Shown here one piece after another: positions 22,024 through 30,855 of a stretch of 64,000 nt of DNA (position 1 is its first letter; every line of letters starts with the position of its first letter). Source of the stretch: Fusobacterium necrophorum subsp. necrophorum (GTDB lineage: Bacteria; Fusobacteriota; Fusobacteriia; Fusobacteriales; Fusobacteriaceae); contig NZ_CP034842.1 in NCBI RefSeq assembly GCF_004006635.1, forward strand, positions 1 to 64,000, in the 5' to 3' direction. A model generated the notes under the pieces. That model was not told the origin of the DNA. It searched no databases and was given only the letters and a program-made list of their open reading frames with translations. Made by a program: the position numbers and the translations under genes.

Positions 22024-22740
22024 ATGTCATCAATATTAAAAATTGAAAATCTACATGTATTTTATGATAATATTCATGCTTTAAAAGGAATTTCCTTAGA
22101 AGTCCATGAAGGAGAAATTGTTTCCTTGATTGGTGCAAACGGTGCCGGAAAAACAACTACCTTACAAACAATCTCCGGTTTAATCCAAGCAAAACAAGGC
22201 ACTATCCATTTTCGAGACAAGGATATTATGAAAGAAAAACCGGATCAGATTTGTAAAATGGGAATTGCTCAAGTTCCTGAAGGAAGGCGTATCTTTTCGA
22301 GACTTCCTGTAAAGGATAATTTAAAATTAGGTCAATATATTATCAAAGACTCCGGAGAAAACAAAGAGAAAGACAGAGCTCAATTTTATGCTATTTTTCC
22401 CAGAATGTCCGAGAGAAAAAATCAGTTGGCCGGAACCTTATCCGGAGGAGAACAACAGATGTTAGCTATGGGAAGAGCCATTATGAGTCGTCCCAAATTA
22501 CTGATTCTGGATGAACCCTCTATGGGTCTGTCTCCTTTATTTGTCAAAGAAATCTTCCATGTTATTAAAAAACTCAATGAAATGGGAACTACTATCTTAT
22601 TAGTAGAACAAAATGCCAAAATGGCACTTTCCATTTCTGATAGAGCCTATGTCATGGAAACAGGAAAAATTACCTTAGAAGGAAGTGCAAGTGAATTGTT
22701 GGAAGATCCTGAAGTCAAAAAAGCATATCTAGGTGCCTAA
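22024..22740 (+). CDS. livF: Branched-chain amino-acid ABC transporter ATPase LivF
   Basis: 238-residue second ATPase. Walker A GANGAGKTT, the LivF-typical VPEGRRIF, signature LSGGEQQMLAMGRAIM, Walker B LLILDEPSMGLSP and LLVEQNAKMAL. Last gene of the operon; RBS GAGGAGG before 22024. Confidence 0.95.
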   Translation: MSSILKIENLHVFYDNIHALKGISLEVHEGEIVSLIGANGAGKTTTLQTISGLIQAKQGTIHFRDKDIMKEKPDQICKMGIAQVPEGRRIFSRLPVKDNLKLGQYIIKDSGENKEKDRAQFYAIFPRMSERKNQLAGTLSGGEQQMLAMGRAIMSRPKLLILDEPSMGLSPLFVKEIFHVIKKLNEMGTTILLVEQNAKMALSISDRAYVMETGKITLEGSASELLEDPEVKKAYLGA

Positions 22741-22763
22741 TCAAAGTTATAAAAAATGTATCA

Positions 22764-22814
22764 TGCTGTGCTGTACTTCCATCTTAAAACAAAGATATCA
22801 CGTACAGCACAGCA
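22764..22814. terminator. Large inverted repeat between convergent livF and nhaC
   Basis: Perfect 13-bp arms TGCTGTGCTGTAC (22764-22776) and GTACAGCACAGCA (22802-22814) with a 25-base loop, between two convergent genes. Probably a bidirectional terminator, although a clear T-run is lacking on the plus side. Confidence 0.6.
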
Positions 22815-22818
22815 CTTT

Positions 22819-24165
22819 CTAACATTTATTTTTTTCTTTCTGAATCGCCAATTTTTCTTCTGAAGTCCTTAGTAGTCCAAATTGAATCGTAATACAGGTC
22901 GCAATAATTAGAGCAAAAATATAGAAAGAATATTGTAAAACAGCAATCGGAGAAACATCCACAAGTCCTGTAATAATTAACATTCCTCCGTCATAGGGTG
23001 TCAATGCCAGAAATGCACAGGCAAAAATATCAATCAAACTTGCCAATCGCTTAGGAGCAATTCGATACTTTTCTCCAATTTCCCTTGCAATAGGTGCCGA
23101 AATAATAATTGCTATAGTATTATTGACCAATGCTGCCGATAAAATTCCGGATAGAAATCCAATTCCATATTCTGCATCCTTTCTCTCCTTCATTTTTCCA
23201 GTAATACTTTGCACCAACCAATCGACACCACCATAATATTTTATCAAACCAATCAAACCTGAAATAAGGATGGCTACGATTGTAATACTGAACATATCGG
23301 ACATTCCTTCTCCAATCGCTCCAACCCATTCCAGAAAAGTAATCTTTCTTTCTGCTAATCCAATAATTCCTGTCATAATAATTCCTAAAAATAGAACCCC
23401 GCAAACATTAAATCCGATTAAAGCTGCTATTAAAACAGCAATATATGGAATGATTCGAAGTAAATAAAAAGTATGCTCCCCTTCTATAGGAGCCACTCCA
23501 CCTAAAACTCCATACAAAATACAAGCCACCATGGCAGCCGGGAAAGCAATAAAAAAATTCATTTTGAATTTATCTTTCATAGCAGAACCTACTCCTTGTG
23601 CCGCAGAGATGGTTGTATCTGAGATCATGGAAAGATTATCGCCAAAGTAGGCTCCCCCAATCACTGCTGATGCTGTCAAAGGAACATTTAATCCAGCAGC
23701 TTCTGCAACTCCCAAAGCAATAGGTGCCATCGCAGCAATTGTTCCCATAGAAGTCCCAATTGCCGTCGAAATAAAACAGGAAATTAAGAAAATTCCTGGA
23801 ACTAAAACAATACTTGGAATAAACGTTAGTCCTAAATTTACTACAGACTCCACTCCACCCATAGCTTTCGCAGCCCCTTGAAATCCTCCTGCCAACAAAT
23901 AAATCAATCCAATCAAAATGACTCCTGAATTCCCGGCATTTTCTGAAAAAATCTGAATTTTTTGATCCAACTTCATTCCTCGATTCATAACAAGGGCAAC
24001 TACAATTCCTGCTAACAATGCGACATGTCTCGGAAACTTTTTAAAAGCCCCCTCTGCTCCTAAATATGTAAAAATCATCCCACTTCCAATATATAATGCC
24101 AAAAAAACAAAAAGTGGTAAAAAAGCAATGAATCCATAGTTTCTTTCCTGATTTCCTCTTTCCAT
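22819..24165 (-). CDS. nhaC: Na+/H+ antiporter, NhaC family
   Basis: 448-residue membrane protein with about 11-12 spans. The NhaC family core is visible: STAIGTSMGTIAAMAPIALGVA, SAVIGGAYFGDNLSMISDTTI and ALTPYDGGMLIITG. Such proteins exchange Na+ for H+ or, in some members, couple malate/lactate exchange to Na+/H+. It is 15 bases downstream of the malY-like gene, probably one transcript. RBS AGGGGGA before 24165. Confidence 0.9.
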   Translation of the reverse strand: MERGNQERNYGFIAFLPLFVFLALYIGSGMIFTYLGAEGAFKKFPRHVALLAGIVVALVMNRGMKLDQKIQIFSENAGNSGVILIGLIYLLAGGFQGAAKAMGGVESVVNLGLTFIPSIVLVPGIFLISCFISTAIGTSMGTIAAMAPIALGVAEAAGLNVPLTASAVIGGAYFGDNLSMISDTTISAAQGVGSAMKDKFKMNFFIAFPAAMVACILYGVLGGVAPIEGEHTFYLLRIIPYIAVLIAALIGFNVCGVLFLGIIMTGIIGLAERKITFLEWVGAIGEGMSDMFSITIVAILISGLIGLIKYYGGVDWLVQSITGKMKERKDAEYGIGFLSGILSAALVNNTIAIIISAPIAREIGEKYRIAPKRLASLIDIFACAFLALTPYDGGMLIITGLVDVSPIAVLQYSFYIFALIIATCITIQFGLLRTSEEKLAIQKEKNKC

Positions 24166-24180
24166 ATTTTTCCCCCTTTT

Positions 24181-25377
24181 CTATTTATTTTTTAAATCTC
24201 TCCATTCTCTAATCGCTCTTTCCAATCTATGCAATCCTTCTTCCAGCATAAATCTGGGACAGGCTACATTCATTCTTTCAAAAACATCCACATGATCTCC
24301 AAACCAATATCCATGATCTAAAGCTAATTTTGCCTTTTCTTTTAAAAATTCCGCTAATTGCTCCTTATTTAGAGCAAGTTCAGAACAATCTAACCATAAC
24401 AAATAAGTGCCCTCCGGTTTCCTTACCTTAATTTCAGGAATTTTTTCTTGCATATACTGAATTGCATAATCCATATTCTTATTAATATATTCTCGGAGCT
24501 CGTCTAACCATTCATCACATTCTCGATAGGCTGTTTCAAAGGCAACAAGACTGAAGGGACTATTTCTCTTGATATCTAAAATTCCCAATTCCTTATCAAA
24601 AATTTCCCTCTCTTCCCTTCTTGGAAAACAAACGAAAGAAGCCTGCATACCTGCTAAATTAAAACTTTTACTGGCAGAAAAACAAGTAATGGTTATATCT
24701 TCTATGTCCCGTCCTAAAGAAGCAAAAGGAGTATGTTCATTTCCCGGCATAACTAAATCTCTCCAAATTTCATCCGCAATCACTCTTACCCGATACTTAA
24801 CACAAATATCTGCCATTTTTTGTAATTCCTCTCGCTTCCACACCCTTCCAACCGGATTATGTGGACTGCAAAGAAGGAACCAGCGTATCTTATTATCTAT
24901 GATTTGTTTTTCAAAATCTTCAAAGTCAATACTATAGTATCCCTGCTCATCTTTTTTCAATCTATTTTGTATTACCCTCCGATTATTTGCCTGAATAGTC
25001 GCAGCAAAAGGGTAATAAACAGGAGTTTGAATCAAAATATTCTCTTTTTCTTTCATGAAGAGGCGTACTAACAAAGATAAACTCGGAACAACTCCGGGAC
25101 TGTTAATCAAAGTTTCCGCATCAACGGAATAAGAAAATCTTTTTTTAGACCATTCAGCTGCCGCTTGATAATAAGAATCCGGTCGATAAACATAGCCAAA
25201 GATTCCATATTCTACCTTTTTCTTTAGTGCTTCTAGAATTTCAGGAGCTGTTTTAAAATCCATATCTGCAATCCACATAGGCCAGAGATCAGGAGTCCCA
25301 AAATTTCTATCCAATTCTTCCCATTTTGCTGCATGGTTTCCTATTCTTTCCATTTTTTCATCAAATGAATATTTCAT
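24181..25377 (-). CDS. PLP-dependent C-S lyase/aminotransferase, MalY/PatB family
   Basis: 398-residue fold-type I PLP enzyme. MalY/PatB features include NFGTPDLWPMWIADMDF, LLCSPHNPVGRVW, VIADEIWRDLV and the PLP-lysine motif SASKSFNLAG. Family members cleave cystathionine or cysteine, releasing H2S and pyruvate, a known Fusobacterium activity. The ATG at 25377 is chosen because AAGGAG lies just upstream; the longer TTG frame to 25392 covers that site. Followed by nhaC. Confidence 0.9.
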   Translation of the reverse strand: MKYSFDEKMERIGNHAAKWEELDRNFGTPDLWPMWIADMDFKTAPEILEALKKKVEYGIFGYVYRPDSYYQAAAEWSKKRFSYSVDAETLINSPGVVPSLSLLVRLFMKEKENILIQTPVYYPFAATIQANNRRVIQNRLKKDEQGYYSIDFEDFEKQIIDNKIRWFLLCSPHNPVGRVWKREELQKMADICVKYRVRVIADEIWRDLVMPGNEHTPFASLGRDIEDITITCFSASKSFNLAGMQASFVCFPRREEREIFDKELGILDIKRNSPFSLVAFETAYRECDEWLDELREYINKNMDYAIQYMQEKIPEIKVRKPEGTYLLWLDCSELALNKEQLAEFLKEKAKLALDHGYWFGDHVDVFERMNVACPRFMLEEGLHRLERAIREWRDLKNK

Positions 25378-25492
25378 CTTTCTCTCCTTCAAACATAAAA
25401 ATCCTTTTTTTACTTTTTCTATAGCTATAGTATATTTATATCCTGTTATGCTTTTTTCGTCAATAGTTTAGTGTTTTATAAATACAATCTAT

Positions 25493-25524
25493 AAAAAAAG
25501 AGGTAGTGTCATTTCACTACCTCC
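25493..25524 (-). terminator. Terminator of the lactoyl-CoA dehydratase operon
   Basis: Stem GAGGTAGTG (25500-25508) / CACTACCTC (25515-25523) followed on the minus strand by a run of T. It lies about 35 bases after the acyl-CoA dehydrogenase stop. Confidence 0.88.
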
Positions 25525-25559
25525 CTAGTTACATAGTATTTATTTCCGGAATACTGGAA

Positions 25560-26711
25560 TTATCTTAAGATTGCCCCGGAAATAACCAATTTTTGAATTT
25601 CATTGGTTCCTTCGTAGATTTGAGTAATCTTGGAATCTCTCATCATTCTTTCTACCGGGTGATCCATAGTAAATCCTGTTCCCCCTAAGATTTGAACCGC
25701 TTCTGTTGTTACTTCCATAGCTGTATTGGTTCCTGTTAATTTTGCAACGGCTGCTGGAACTCCATATGGTAAGTGTTGATCTTTTGACCAAGCTGCTTTT
25801 AAAGTCACTGCTTCTGCTGCTTCAATCTTAGCATACATATCTGCTAATTTGAATGCAATTACTTGTTGTTTTGCAATTGGTTTTCCGAATTGTACTCTTT
25901 CTTTGGAGTAGTTTAGAGCATATTCATAAGCTCCTTTTGCAATTCCGGTCGCATGAGCTGCAACTCCAATTCTTCCACAATCTAGCGTTGCCATAGCAAT
26001 TTTAAATCCTTGTCCTTCTTTTCCTAATAAGTTTTCTTTTGGAACTTCCAAGTTTTCCATTTCAATTACATTTTGTACAGAAGCTCGAATTCCCATTTTC
26101 TTTTCTCTTTTTACAAATTTGATTCCCGGGAAGTTTTTAGGTTCTACGATGAATGCAGAAATTCCTTTGGTTCCTTGAGAAGGATCTGTCATTGCGAATA
26201 CTACGATAACGTCAGCAAATTCTCCATTCGTTGTGAAACATTTTGTTCCATTCAAAATGTACTTATCTCCTTGTAATACTGCTGTACATTGACTTGCTCC
26301 TGCATCAGATCCTGCGCATGGTTCTGTCAATCCGAATGCTGCAATATATTCTCCTGAACATAATTTTGGCATATATTTTTGTTTTTGTTCTTCATTTCCG
26401 AAATTATAGATTGGTCCTGATCCTAAAGAAATATGTACAGAATAAGAGATTCCTACAGAAGCATCTACTTTGTTCAATTCAAATCCTGCTAATGCATATT
26501 CTACATATCCTAATCCTGCTCCACCATATTCTTTTGCATAAGGAATTCCCATCAATCCTAGTTTTCCCATTTTTTTCAAAATATCTCTTGTTGCTAAGAA
26601 ATCTTCATTCAAATCTCTTTCTTTTGCTCCCGGAGCTACTTCGTTTACTGCAAATTCTTTCACCATTTGGCAGATTCTTTCTTGTTCTTCTGATAATTGT
26701 AAATTGTACAT
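25560..26711 (-). CDS. Acyl-CoA dehydrogenase, probable acryloyl-CoA reductase
   Basis: 383-residue FAD enzyme of the acyl-CoA dehydrogenase family. The signatures AAFGLTEPCAGSDAGA and the catalytic Glu in QIYEGTNEIQ are present. As the last gene of an operon encoding lactoyl-CoA dehydratase, it most likely reduces acryloyl-CoA to propionyl-CoA with electrons from an electron-transfer flavoprotein; no etfAB is in the window. On sequence alone it could equally be a butyryl-CoA dehydrogenase. ATG at 26711 is chosen: AAAGGAG lies between it and the upstream in-frame ATG. Gap to the preceding gene is 24 bases. Confidence 0.88.
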   Translation of the reverse strand: MYNLQLSEEQERICQMVKEFAVNEVAPGAKERDLNEDFLATRDILKKMGKLGLMGIPYAKEYGGAGLGYVEYALAGFELNKVDASVGISYSVHISLGSGPIYNFGNEEQKQKYMPKLCSGEYIAAFGLTEPCAGSDAGASQCTAVLQGDKYILNGTKCFTTNGEFADVIVVFAMTDPSQGTKGISAFIVEPKNFPGIKFVKREKKMGIRASVQNVIEMENLEVPKENLLGKEGQGFKIAMATLDCGRIGVAAHATGIAKGAYEYALNYSKERVQFGKPIAKQQVIAFKLADMYAKIEAAEAVTLKAAWSKDQHLPYGVPAAVAKLTGTNTAMEVTTEAVQILGGTGFTMDHPVERMMRDSKITQIYEGTNEIQKLVISGAILR

Positions 26712-26735
26712 AAAAACTCCTTTCATTTATTAAAA

Positions 26736-27860
26736 TTATAAAATATCTTTAAATGTTTGTATTCTTGTTCTAATTTGTTCAAAAGAAGAAACTTCTAAGT
26801 CCACTTCCACTGTAATGTTTTTAATTCCGGATTCAGTAAATTCTCTATAGTATACCGGATAGTCAAATTCTTCAGGATCACAGAACTTCATCATACATAC
26901 GATAACGGCATCTGCTTTCGTATCCTTACACATATCCATTAGCATTTGTCCTCTACCCTTATTAGTATCCGTTGCTAAAGAACATCCTTCTAAGTTTTGC
27001 CACCATTTTGCCATTCTGTATAGAACATCTCCTCCTTCTTCAGGAACGTCTCCTCTAAATTGTCGGCTTTCATGAGCTAAATCATCGGCTACAATAGCAA
27101 GTTTTTCATCTTTGAAGATTTGCAACAATTCTACTGGTTCTGTCATAATTCCTGTTAAGATTACTTTCTTTCCATCCCAAGGAACAATAGTTTCTTTCTT
27201 TAATTCAGCGATTAATTCTTTTACATATTCAGTATGTTTTTCTTTTCTTAAGAACCATCTGGATTTCATCACATTATGTCTAACAATTGGATCGATAATT
27301 TGTGGATATTGTGCCGCCACTTCTACAAATTCTCTCATAACTCTTCTATTTTCATTATATACTTTTACGCTTTCTTCAATCGCTTCCATAGGAATGGTTC
27401 TTCCTAAGATTCCTTCTAATTTTTCTTTTACTGCTTGATATTCCTTTACTAAGTAAGCATTTGCTCCTTCAATTACTCTGTTTTGAGGATGAGTAAATAC
27501 AATTACAGGAGATTTTCCTTTCCATTTTTGACTTAAACATTTCAAAGTATCACAAGGTACAGAGAATAATACTGCATCTAAAATGTCATATGTTCCTCCA
27601 ATTTGTAATTCCATAACAGTTTGCATAATAGAACATGCAAAAGGAGGTAAATATGCTCTTGCTTTAGAAACTTCTTTTTTTCCTCCCCATAATCCAATAG
27701 GTAAACATCCAGCAGCATGAATAATTTCTTCTGGAGCATATACTGGCATGACTCCAATCACTTCTTTCCCTACTTCTTTTTTATATTCTGCCACCATTTT
27801 TTTGGGGTTGTTTGCAACATCTTCAAATATATGAATTAATTCTTCTAATCTGCCTTTCAT
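26736..27860 (-). CDS. lcdB: Lactoyl-CoA dehydratase, beta subunit
   Basis: Second subunit of the 2-hydroxyacyl-CoA dehydratase that removes water from (R)-lactoyl-CoA through a ketyl radical. The 374 residues match my recollection of Clostridium propionicum LcdB much better than 2-hydroxyglutaryl-CoA dehydratase HgdB: SVPCDTLKCLSQKWKG, VFTHPQNR, RVMREFVEVAAQYPQ, SLATDTNKGRG and MMKFCDPEE. Cysteines in PCDTLKC and KFCDPEE are candidate Fe-S ligands. Located 13 bases after the alpha subunit gene. Confidence 0.9.
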   Translation of the reverse strand: MKGRLEELIHIFEDVANNPKKMVAEYKKEVGKEVIGVMPVYAPEEIIHAAGCLPIGLWGGKKEVSKARAYLPPFACSIMQTVMELQIGGTYDILDAVLFSVPCDTLKCLSQKWKGKSPVIVFTHPQNRVIEGANAYLVKEYQAVKEKLEGILGRTIPMEAIEESVKVYNENRRVMREFVEVAAQYPQIIDPIVRHNVMKSRWFLRKEKHTEYVKELIAELKKETIVPWDGKKVILTGIMTEPVELLQIFKDEKLAIVADDLAHESRQFRGDVPEEGGDVLYRMAKWWQNLEGCSLATDTNKGRGQMLMDMCKDTKADAVIVCMMKFCDPEEFDYPVYYREFTESGIKNITVEVDLEVSSFEQIRTRIQTFKDIL

Positions 27861-27873
27861 CCTAATCCTCTCC

Positions 27874-29142
27874 TTATTTTGTTTCGTTATTAACTTCCAT
27901 CATTTCATTTAAAGCTTGTACTCTTGTATCAAATTGAGCCGGTGCGAAATTTCTCGGATCTGTTTGGTCTCCATCGAAACTTACATATGGCACTCCAGTC
28001 GCTTTTTCAACTAATTCAGCAGTTTCCACATTCAAGAAACTCATCAGTTTACAACTTCTATTCAAATGATATAGTATTCCATCACATTTTCCATCTGTTA
28101 CAATTTTAGAAAGGACATCCGCTTTATTTTGTAAGCAAGTATTAATGTAGACTCTTGTATATGCTTCCGCCATAGATTCCATATCTCCAGGAGTATATGT
28201 TAAATTCCAAATTCCTGGATATGCAGAACCGGTCATGATACTTCCCATTCCTTTTAAAGACTTGAAAGTGTGTCCAAGGTAAGGCCATACTGCAATTCCT
28301 TCCCAAGTAACTCTGTTCTTTTCAGCTCCTTTGAACGCATATACTTCATTTTTCAAGTTTTCTTCCAATTCATCTGCAAATTTCTTGAAAGTAATCTCTG
28401 CATAATCTCTACTTCTAGCACATACAATTAAAGCCATGAAGTTAAATAAATCGAAACCATTTAATGGAGAAGGTTTGTAGTGAGCAAGAGCTGCTAAACG
28501 ATTCCATTGATATACAGATCTTTGTGTTTGCTCTTGCACTTCTAAGAATTTATCATAGTCAAATTTCTTTCCTGTAATTTCTTCTAATTGTTGAATTGCA
28601 TATTTAAATTGATCTGCAATATATTCTTTTGAATGTTTTGTAATTGGCATAGTGTGATTGAATGGAACATCAATTACAATACATGGAATATTTAATTCTT
28701 TTGCCAAGTTTTCATACCATTTTAACAAAGTATTACAAATGTTATTACATGTAATAACTAAATCTGGTAAAGGAACTTTTGCAGCCGGAGAGTTTGCTAA
28801 TTTTTCAGGAGTTTCCCCAGTTAAGGCTTGTTGTTTCAACAACTCCATATACCCCAAATTTACTCTTGCATAAGAACAAATATCTAAAGAATACCCTTTT
28901 TCATCTGCTACTTCTAGCAAATCTAACGACCCTTTTCTAGCTCCAATTCCTGCTGCATGAGTTTCTGGATACACCATAGCAATATCCATAGTTACACAAA
29001 ATTCTGGTGGAGCAACGGAAGCAGACCAACAAACTAATTTTCCTTCTCTTTTTGCCTGTCTTGCTTCTTCATCCAATTTTTCTTGATAATAACCTAATAA
29101 TTGTTTTGCTGACATTTCATCTAAATTGATTGTTTCTGACAT
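27874..29142 (-). CDS. lcdA: Lactoyl-CoA dehydratase, alpha subunit
   Basis: 422-residue [4Fe-4S] subunit that accepts the single high-energy electron from the activator. It shares long stretches with C. propionicum LcdA as I recall it: VCWSASVAPPEFCVTM, YPETHAAGIGARKG, CNNICNTLLKWYENLA, VIDVPFNHTMPI, FDLFNFMALIV, HLNRSCKLMSFLNVETAE and DGDQTDPR. The ATG at 29142 lies one base after the activator stop and follows AAGGGTG; a GTG at 29151 is an alternative. Confidence 0.92.
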   Translation of the reverse strand: MSETINLDEMSAKQLLGYYQEKLDEEARQAKREGKLVCWSASVAPPEFCVTMDIAMVYPETHAAGIGARKGSLDLLEVADEKGYSLDICSYARVNLGYMELLKQQALTGETPEKLANSPAAKVPLPDLVITCNNICNTLLKWYENLAKELNIPCIVIDVPFNHTMPITKHSKEYIADQFKYAIQQLEEITGKKFDYDKFLEVQEQTQRSVYQWNRLAALAHYKPSPLNGFDLFNFMALIVCARSRDYAEITFKKFADELEENLKNEVYAFKGAEKNRVTWEGIAVWPYLGHTFKSLKGMGSIMTGSAYPGIWNLTYTPGDMESMAEAYTRVYINTCLQNKADVLSKIVTDGKCDGILYHLNRSCKLMSFLNVETAELVEKATGVPYVSFDGDQTDPRNFAPAQFDTRVQALNEMMEVNNETK

Positions 29143-29143
29143 A

Positions 29144-29935
29144 TTATTCACCCTTTCTTAATTTTTTCAGCTCATCATAAGCAAAAATTGCAGCTCCTAA
29201 TGCTCCTGTTAATTGTGGATTAGGAGCAACGATTACTTCTTTTTTCAAAGCTTCCCGTATTGCACGCAATGCACCTGTATTCTGAGCAACACCACCACAA
29301 ATCGCAAATTTTTCTTCCATAGAAGTACGATATACTAAACCTAATATCTTATGAGCGACAGAATTATGTACTCCTGCAATGACATCCTCTTTGGTATTTC
29401 CCTTTGCCAATTGAGAAATCACTTCTGATTCTGCAAATACAGCACAAGTACTACTAATATTACAAGGATTTTTAGAAAGAGCATCATAAGTTCCCATCTC
29501 ATCTAAGGAAATCTCTAGTACACGTGCCATTACAGTTAAAAATCGTCCCGTCCCTGCTGCACATTTGTCATTCATAAAAAACTGTCTTACATGACCTTTT
29601 TCATCTAAGCTGATCGCTTTGGCATCTTGTCCACCAATGTCAATAATGGTTCTCACATCCGGTAATAAAAAATGAATCCCCCTGGCATGACAACTAATCT
29701 CGCTGATTTGTTTATCTGCTCCTTCAAAAGTAAAGCGTCCATATCCAGTAACAACTGTAAAACCAATATCTTCCTTCGTCAAGTTTGCTTTTTTCAAATT
29801 ATCTTCCAAAGCAACAATGGCTCGATTACTTCCAATTCCCGACTGAATTGCCGATTGACTTACAATCTCTGTTCCATCCTTTAATATCACTACTTTTGAA
29901 GAAGAAGAACCTATATCCACTCCAACTGTATACAT
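29144..29935 (-). CDS. lcdC: 2-hydroxyacyl-CoA dehydratase activator (ATP-dependent)
   Basis: Homodimeric ASKHA-fold ATPase carrying one [4Fe-4S] cluster; it injects an electron into the dehydratase on ATP hydrolysis. VGVDIGSSSSKVVILKDG is the ATP-binding start, and the cluster cysteines are C125 (NDKCAAGTGRF) and C164 (ISSTCAVFAESE). IDIGGQDAK is also typical. 263 residues, normal length. ATG at 29935 is chosen; it follows GAAGAGGA, and the upstream extension to 29977 is poly-basic and unlike the family. Extremely oxygen-sensitive in related organisms. Confidence 0.93.
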   Translation of the reverse strand: MYTVGVDIGSSSSKVVILKDGTEIVSQSAIQSGIGSNRAIVALEDNLKKANLTKEDIGFTVVTGYGRFTFEGADKQISEISCHARGIHFLLPDVRTIIDIGGQDAKAISLDEKGHVRQFFMNDKCAAGTGRFLTVMARVLEISLDEMGTYDALSKNPCNISSTCAVFAESEVISQLAKGNTKEDVIAGVHNSVAHKILGLVYRTSMEEKFAICGGVAQNTGALRAIREALKKEVIVAPNPQLTGALGAAIFAYDELKKLRKGE

Positions 29936-29994
29936 TCCTCTTCTCTTTCCTTTCTTAAAACTTCTGTCATCTTGCACAAATTCAAAACATCATT

Positions 29995-30435
29995 TTATTT
30001 TTTGAATTCTCTGTTGATTGGTCCTACTGTTTGTACTAGTTCTACTAAAATACCATCGTTGTATTTAGGTCTTAAGAAATTAACAATAATATCTTCTGTT
30101 CCCTCCACAGCTTCTCTTTCCAACATTTTCATTCCTTTTCCTTCAAAGTGAGTTCTCCAAGCTTCAATATCATCTACTTCAAAGGCAATGTGTGCAATTC
30201 CTCCATTTCCCTGATTAAAACTCTTAAGAACACTTCCTTCATTTGGAATAATCAATTCAATTGGACTGCTGTTATCTCCATATTTTGTAAAAATCAAATC
30301 TGCTTTGTATGCCTTTACATATCCTCGATAATCGATTTCCAATCCCCATCTTTCTAAAAATTCTTCTGCCTTTTCCATAGTTGGAGTGATAATCCCCACA
30401 TGGTGCATCCTCATTGGTCTTAAATCTTTTTCCAT
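29995..30435 (-). CDS. VOC-fold epimerase-like protein heading the lactoyl-CoA dehydratase operon
   Basis: 146 residues in the glyoxalase/methylmalonyl-CoA epimerase fold: two beta-alpha-beta-beta-beta modules with metal-ligand positions H12 (MHHVGI), E60 (SPIELI), H82 (IAHIAFEV) and E132 (LVELVQ). These match the MCE ligand pattern. No methylmalonyl-CoA genes are nearby. As first gene of the lcd operon it could interconvert the (S)- and (R)-lactoyl-CoA esters, because the dehydratase uses only the R form; that is inference. RBS AAGGAGGA before 30435. Confidence 0.8.
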   Translation of the reverse strand: MEKDLRPMRMHHVGIITPTMEKAEEFLERWGLEIDYRGYVKAYKADLIFTKYGDNSSPIELIIPNEGSVLKSFNQGNGGIAHIAFEVDDIEAWRTHFEGKGMKMLEREAVEGTEDIIVNFLRPKYNDGILVELVQTVGPINREFKK

Positions 30436-30504
30436 AAAATTCGTCCTCCTTAAAATTTATAGTATCATTAAATATTATAATAAAATAATCTCGTTAAACT
30501 ATAG

Positions 30505-30519
30505 TAACAGTTCCTGTTA
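30505..30519. promoter_or_regulatory. Inverted repeat upstream of the lcd operon
   Basis: TAACAG-TTC-CTGTTA, perfect 6-bp arms, about 70 bases upstream of the VOC gene start: a candidate operator. A half site CTGTTAT is also seen upstream of pct near 34117. Confidence 0.4.
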
Positions 30520-30720
30520 TCTTGACTGCTTCTGAATTCCCCCCAAAAAGAACAGAAGGTCTTCACTTCATTCTTTAATAATTTCAATCACTAATTTTAT
30601 AAAATTTAGAACGGAAAATTATCTTTTTTGCTTGTTTTATGTTTATTCTTTTTTATTTCCGTACTTAATCACTAATATAATAAACTTTATTTCTAAAAAG
30701 TCAAAATCTTTTCGCTTGTC

Positions 30721-30760
30721 TTTAGTTGACCTAAAATGAAAAAAATTGACTTTTAGTCAA
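30721..30760. promoter_or_regulatory. Two inverted repeats upstream of the HTH regulator
   Basis: TTTAG-TTGAC-CTAAA (30721-30735) and TTGACT-TTT-AGTCAA (30746-30760) lie about 100 bases upstream of the regulator gene. A closely related sequence, TTGACTTTAGTTGA, is at 34033-34046 upstream of pct. A TATACT (30793-30798) could be the -10 of the regulator gene but has no good -35. Confidence 0.5.
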
Positions 30761-30855
30761 AAAATAAAAAAGATATTTGAAAAATAAAAAAATATACTGT
30801 AAAATAAAAAATAAAAGTAGAAGAAACTATATTCATTTATGAAAAGGAGGATGAT

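Noticed and set aside
22764..22814. Inverted repeat as a mobile-element end or attachment site.
   Set aside because: It lies between convergent genes and has no second copy or integrase nearby; a terminator explains it.
26736..29935. Reading the dehydratase genes as 2-hydroxyglutaryl-CoA dehydratase (hgdAB/C) of glutamate fermentation.
   Set aside because: The protein text matches lactoyl-CoA dehydratase far better, and a Pct-type CoA-transferase accompanies it. No glutamate dehydrogenase or hydroxyglutarate dehydrogenase is nearby.
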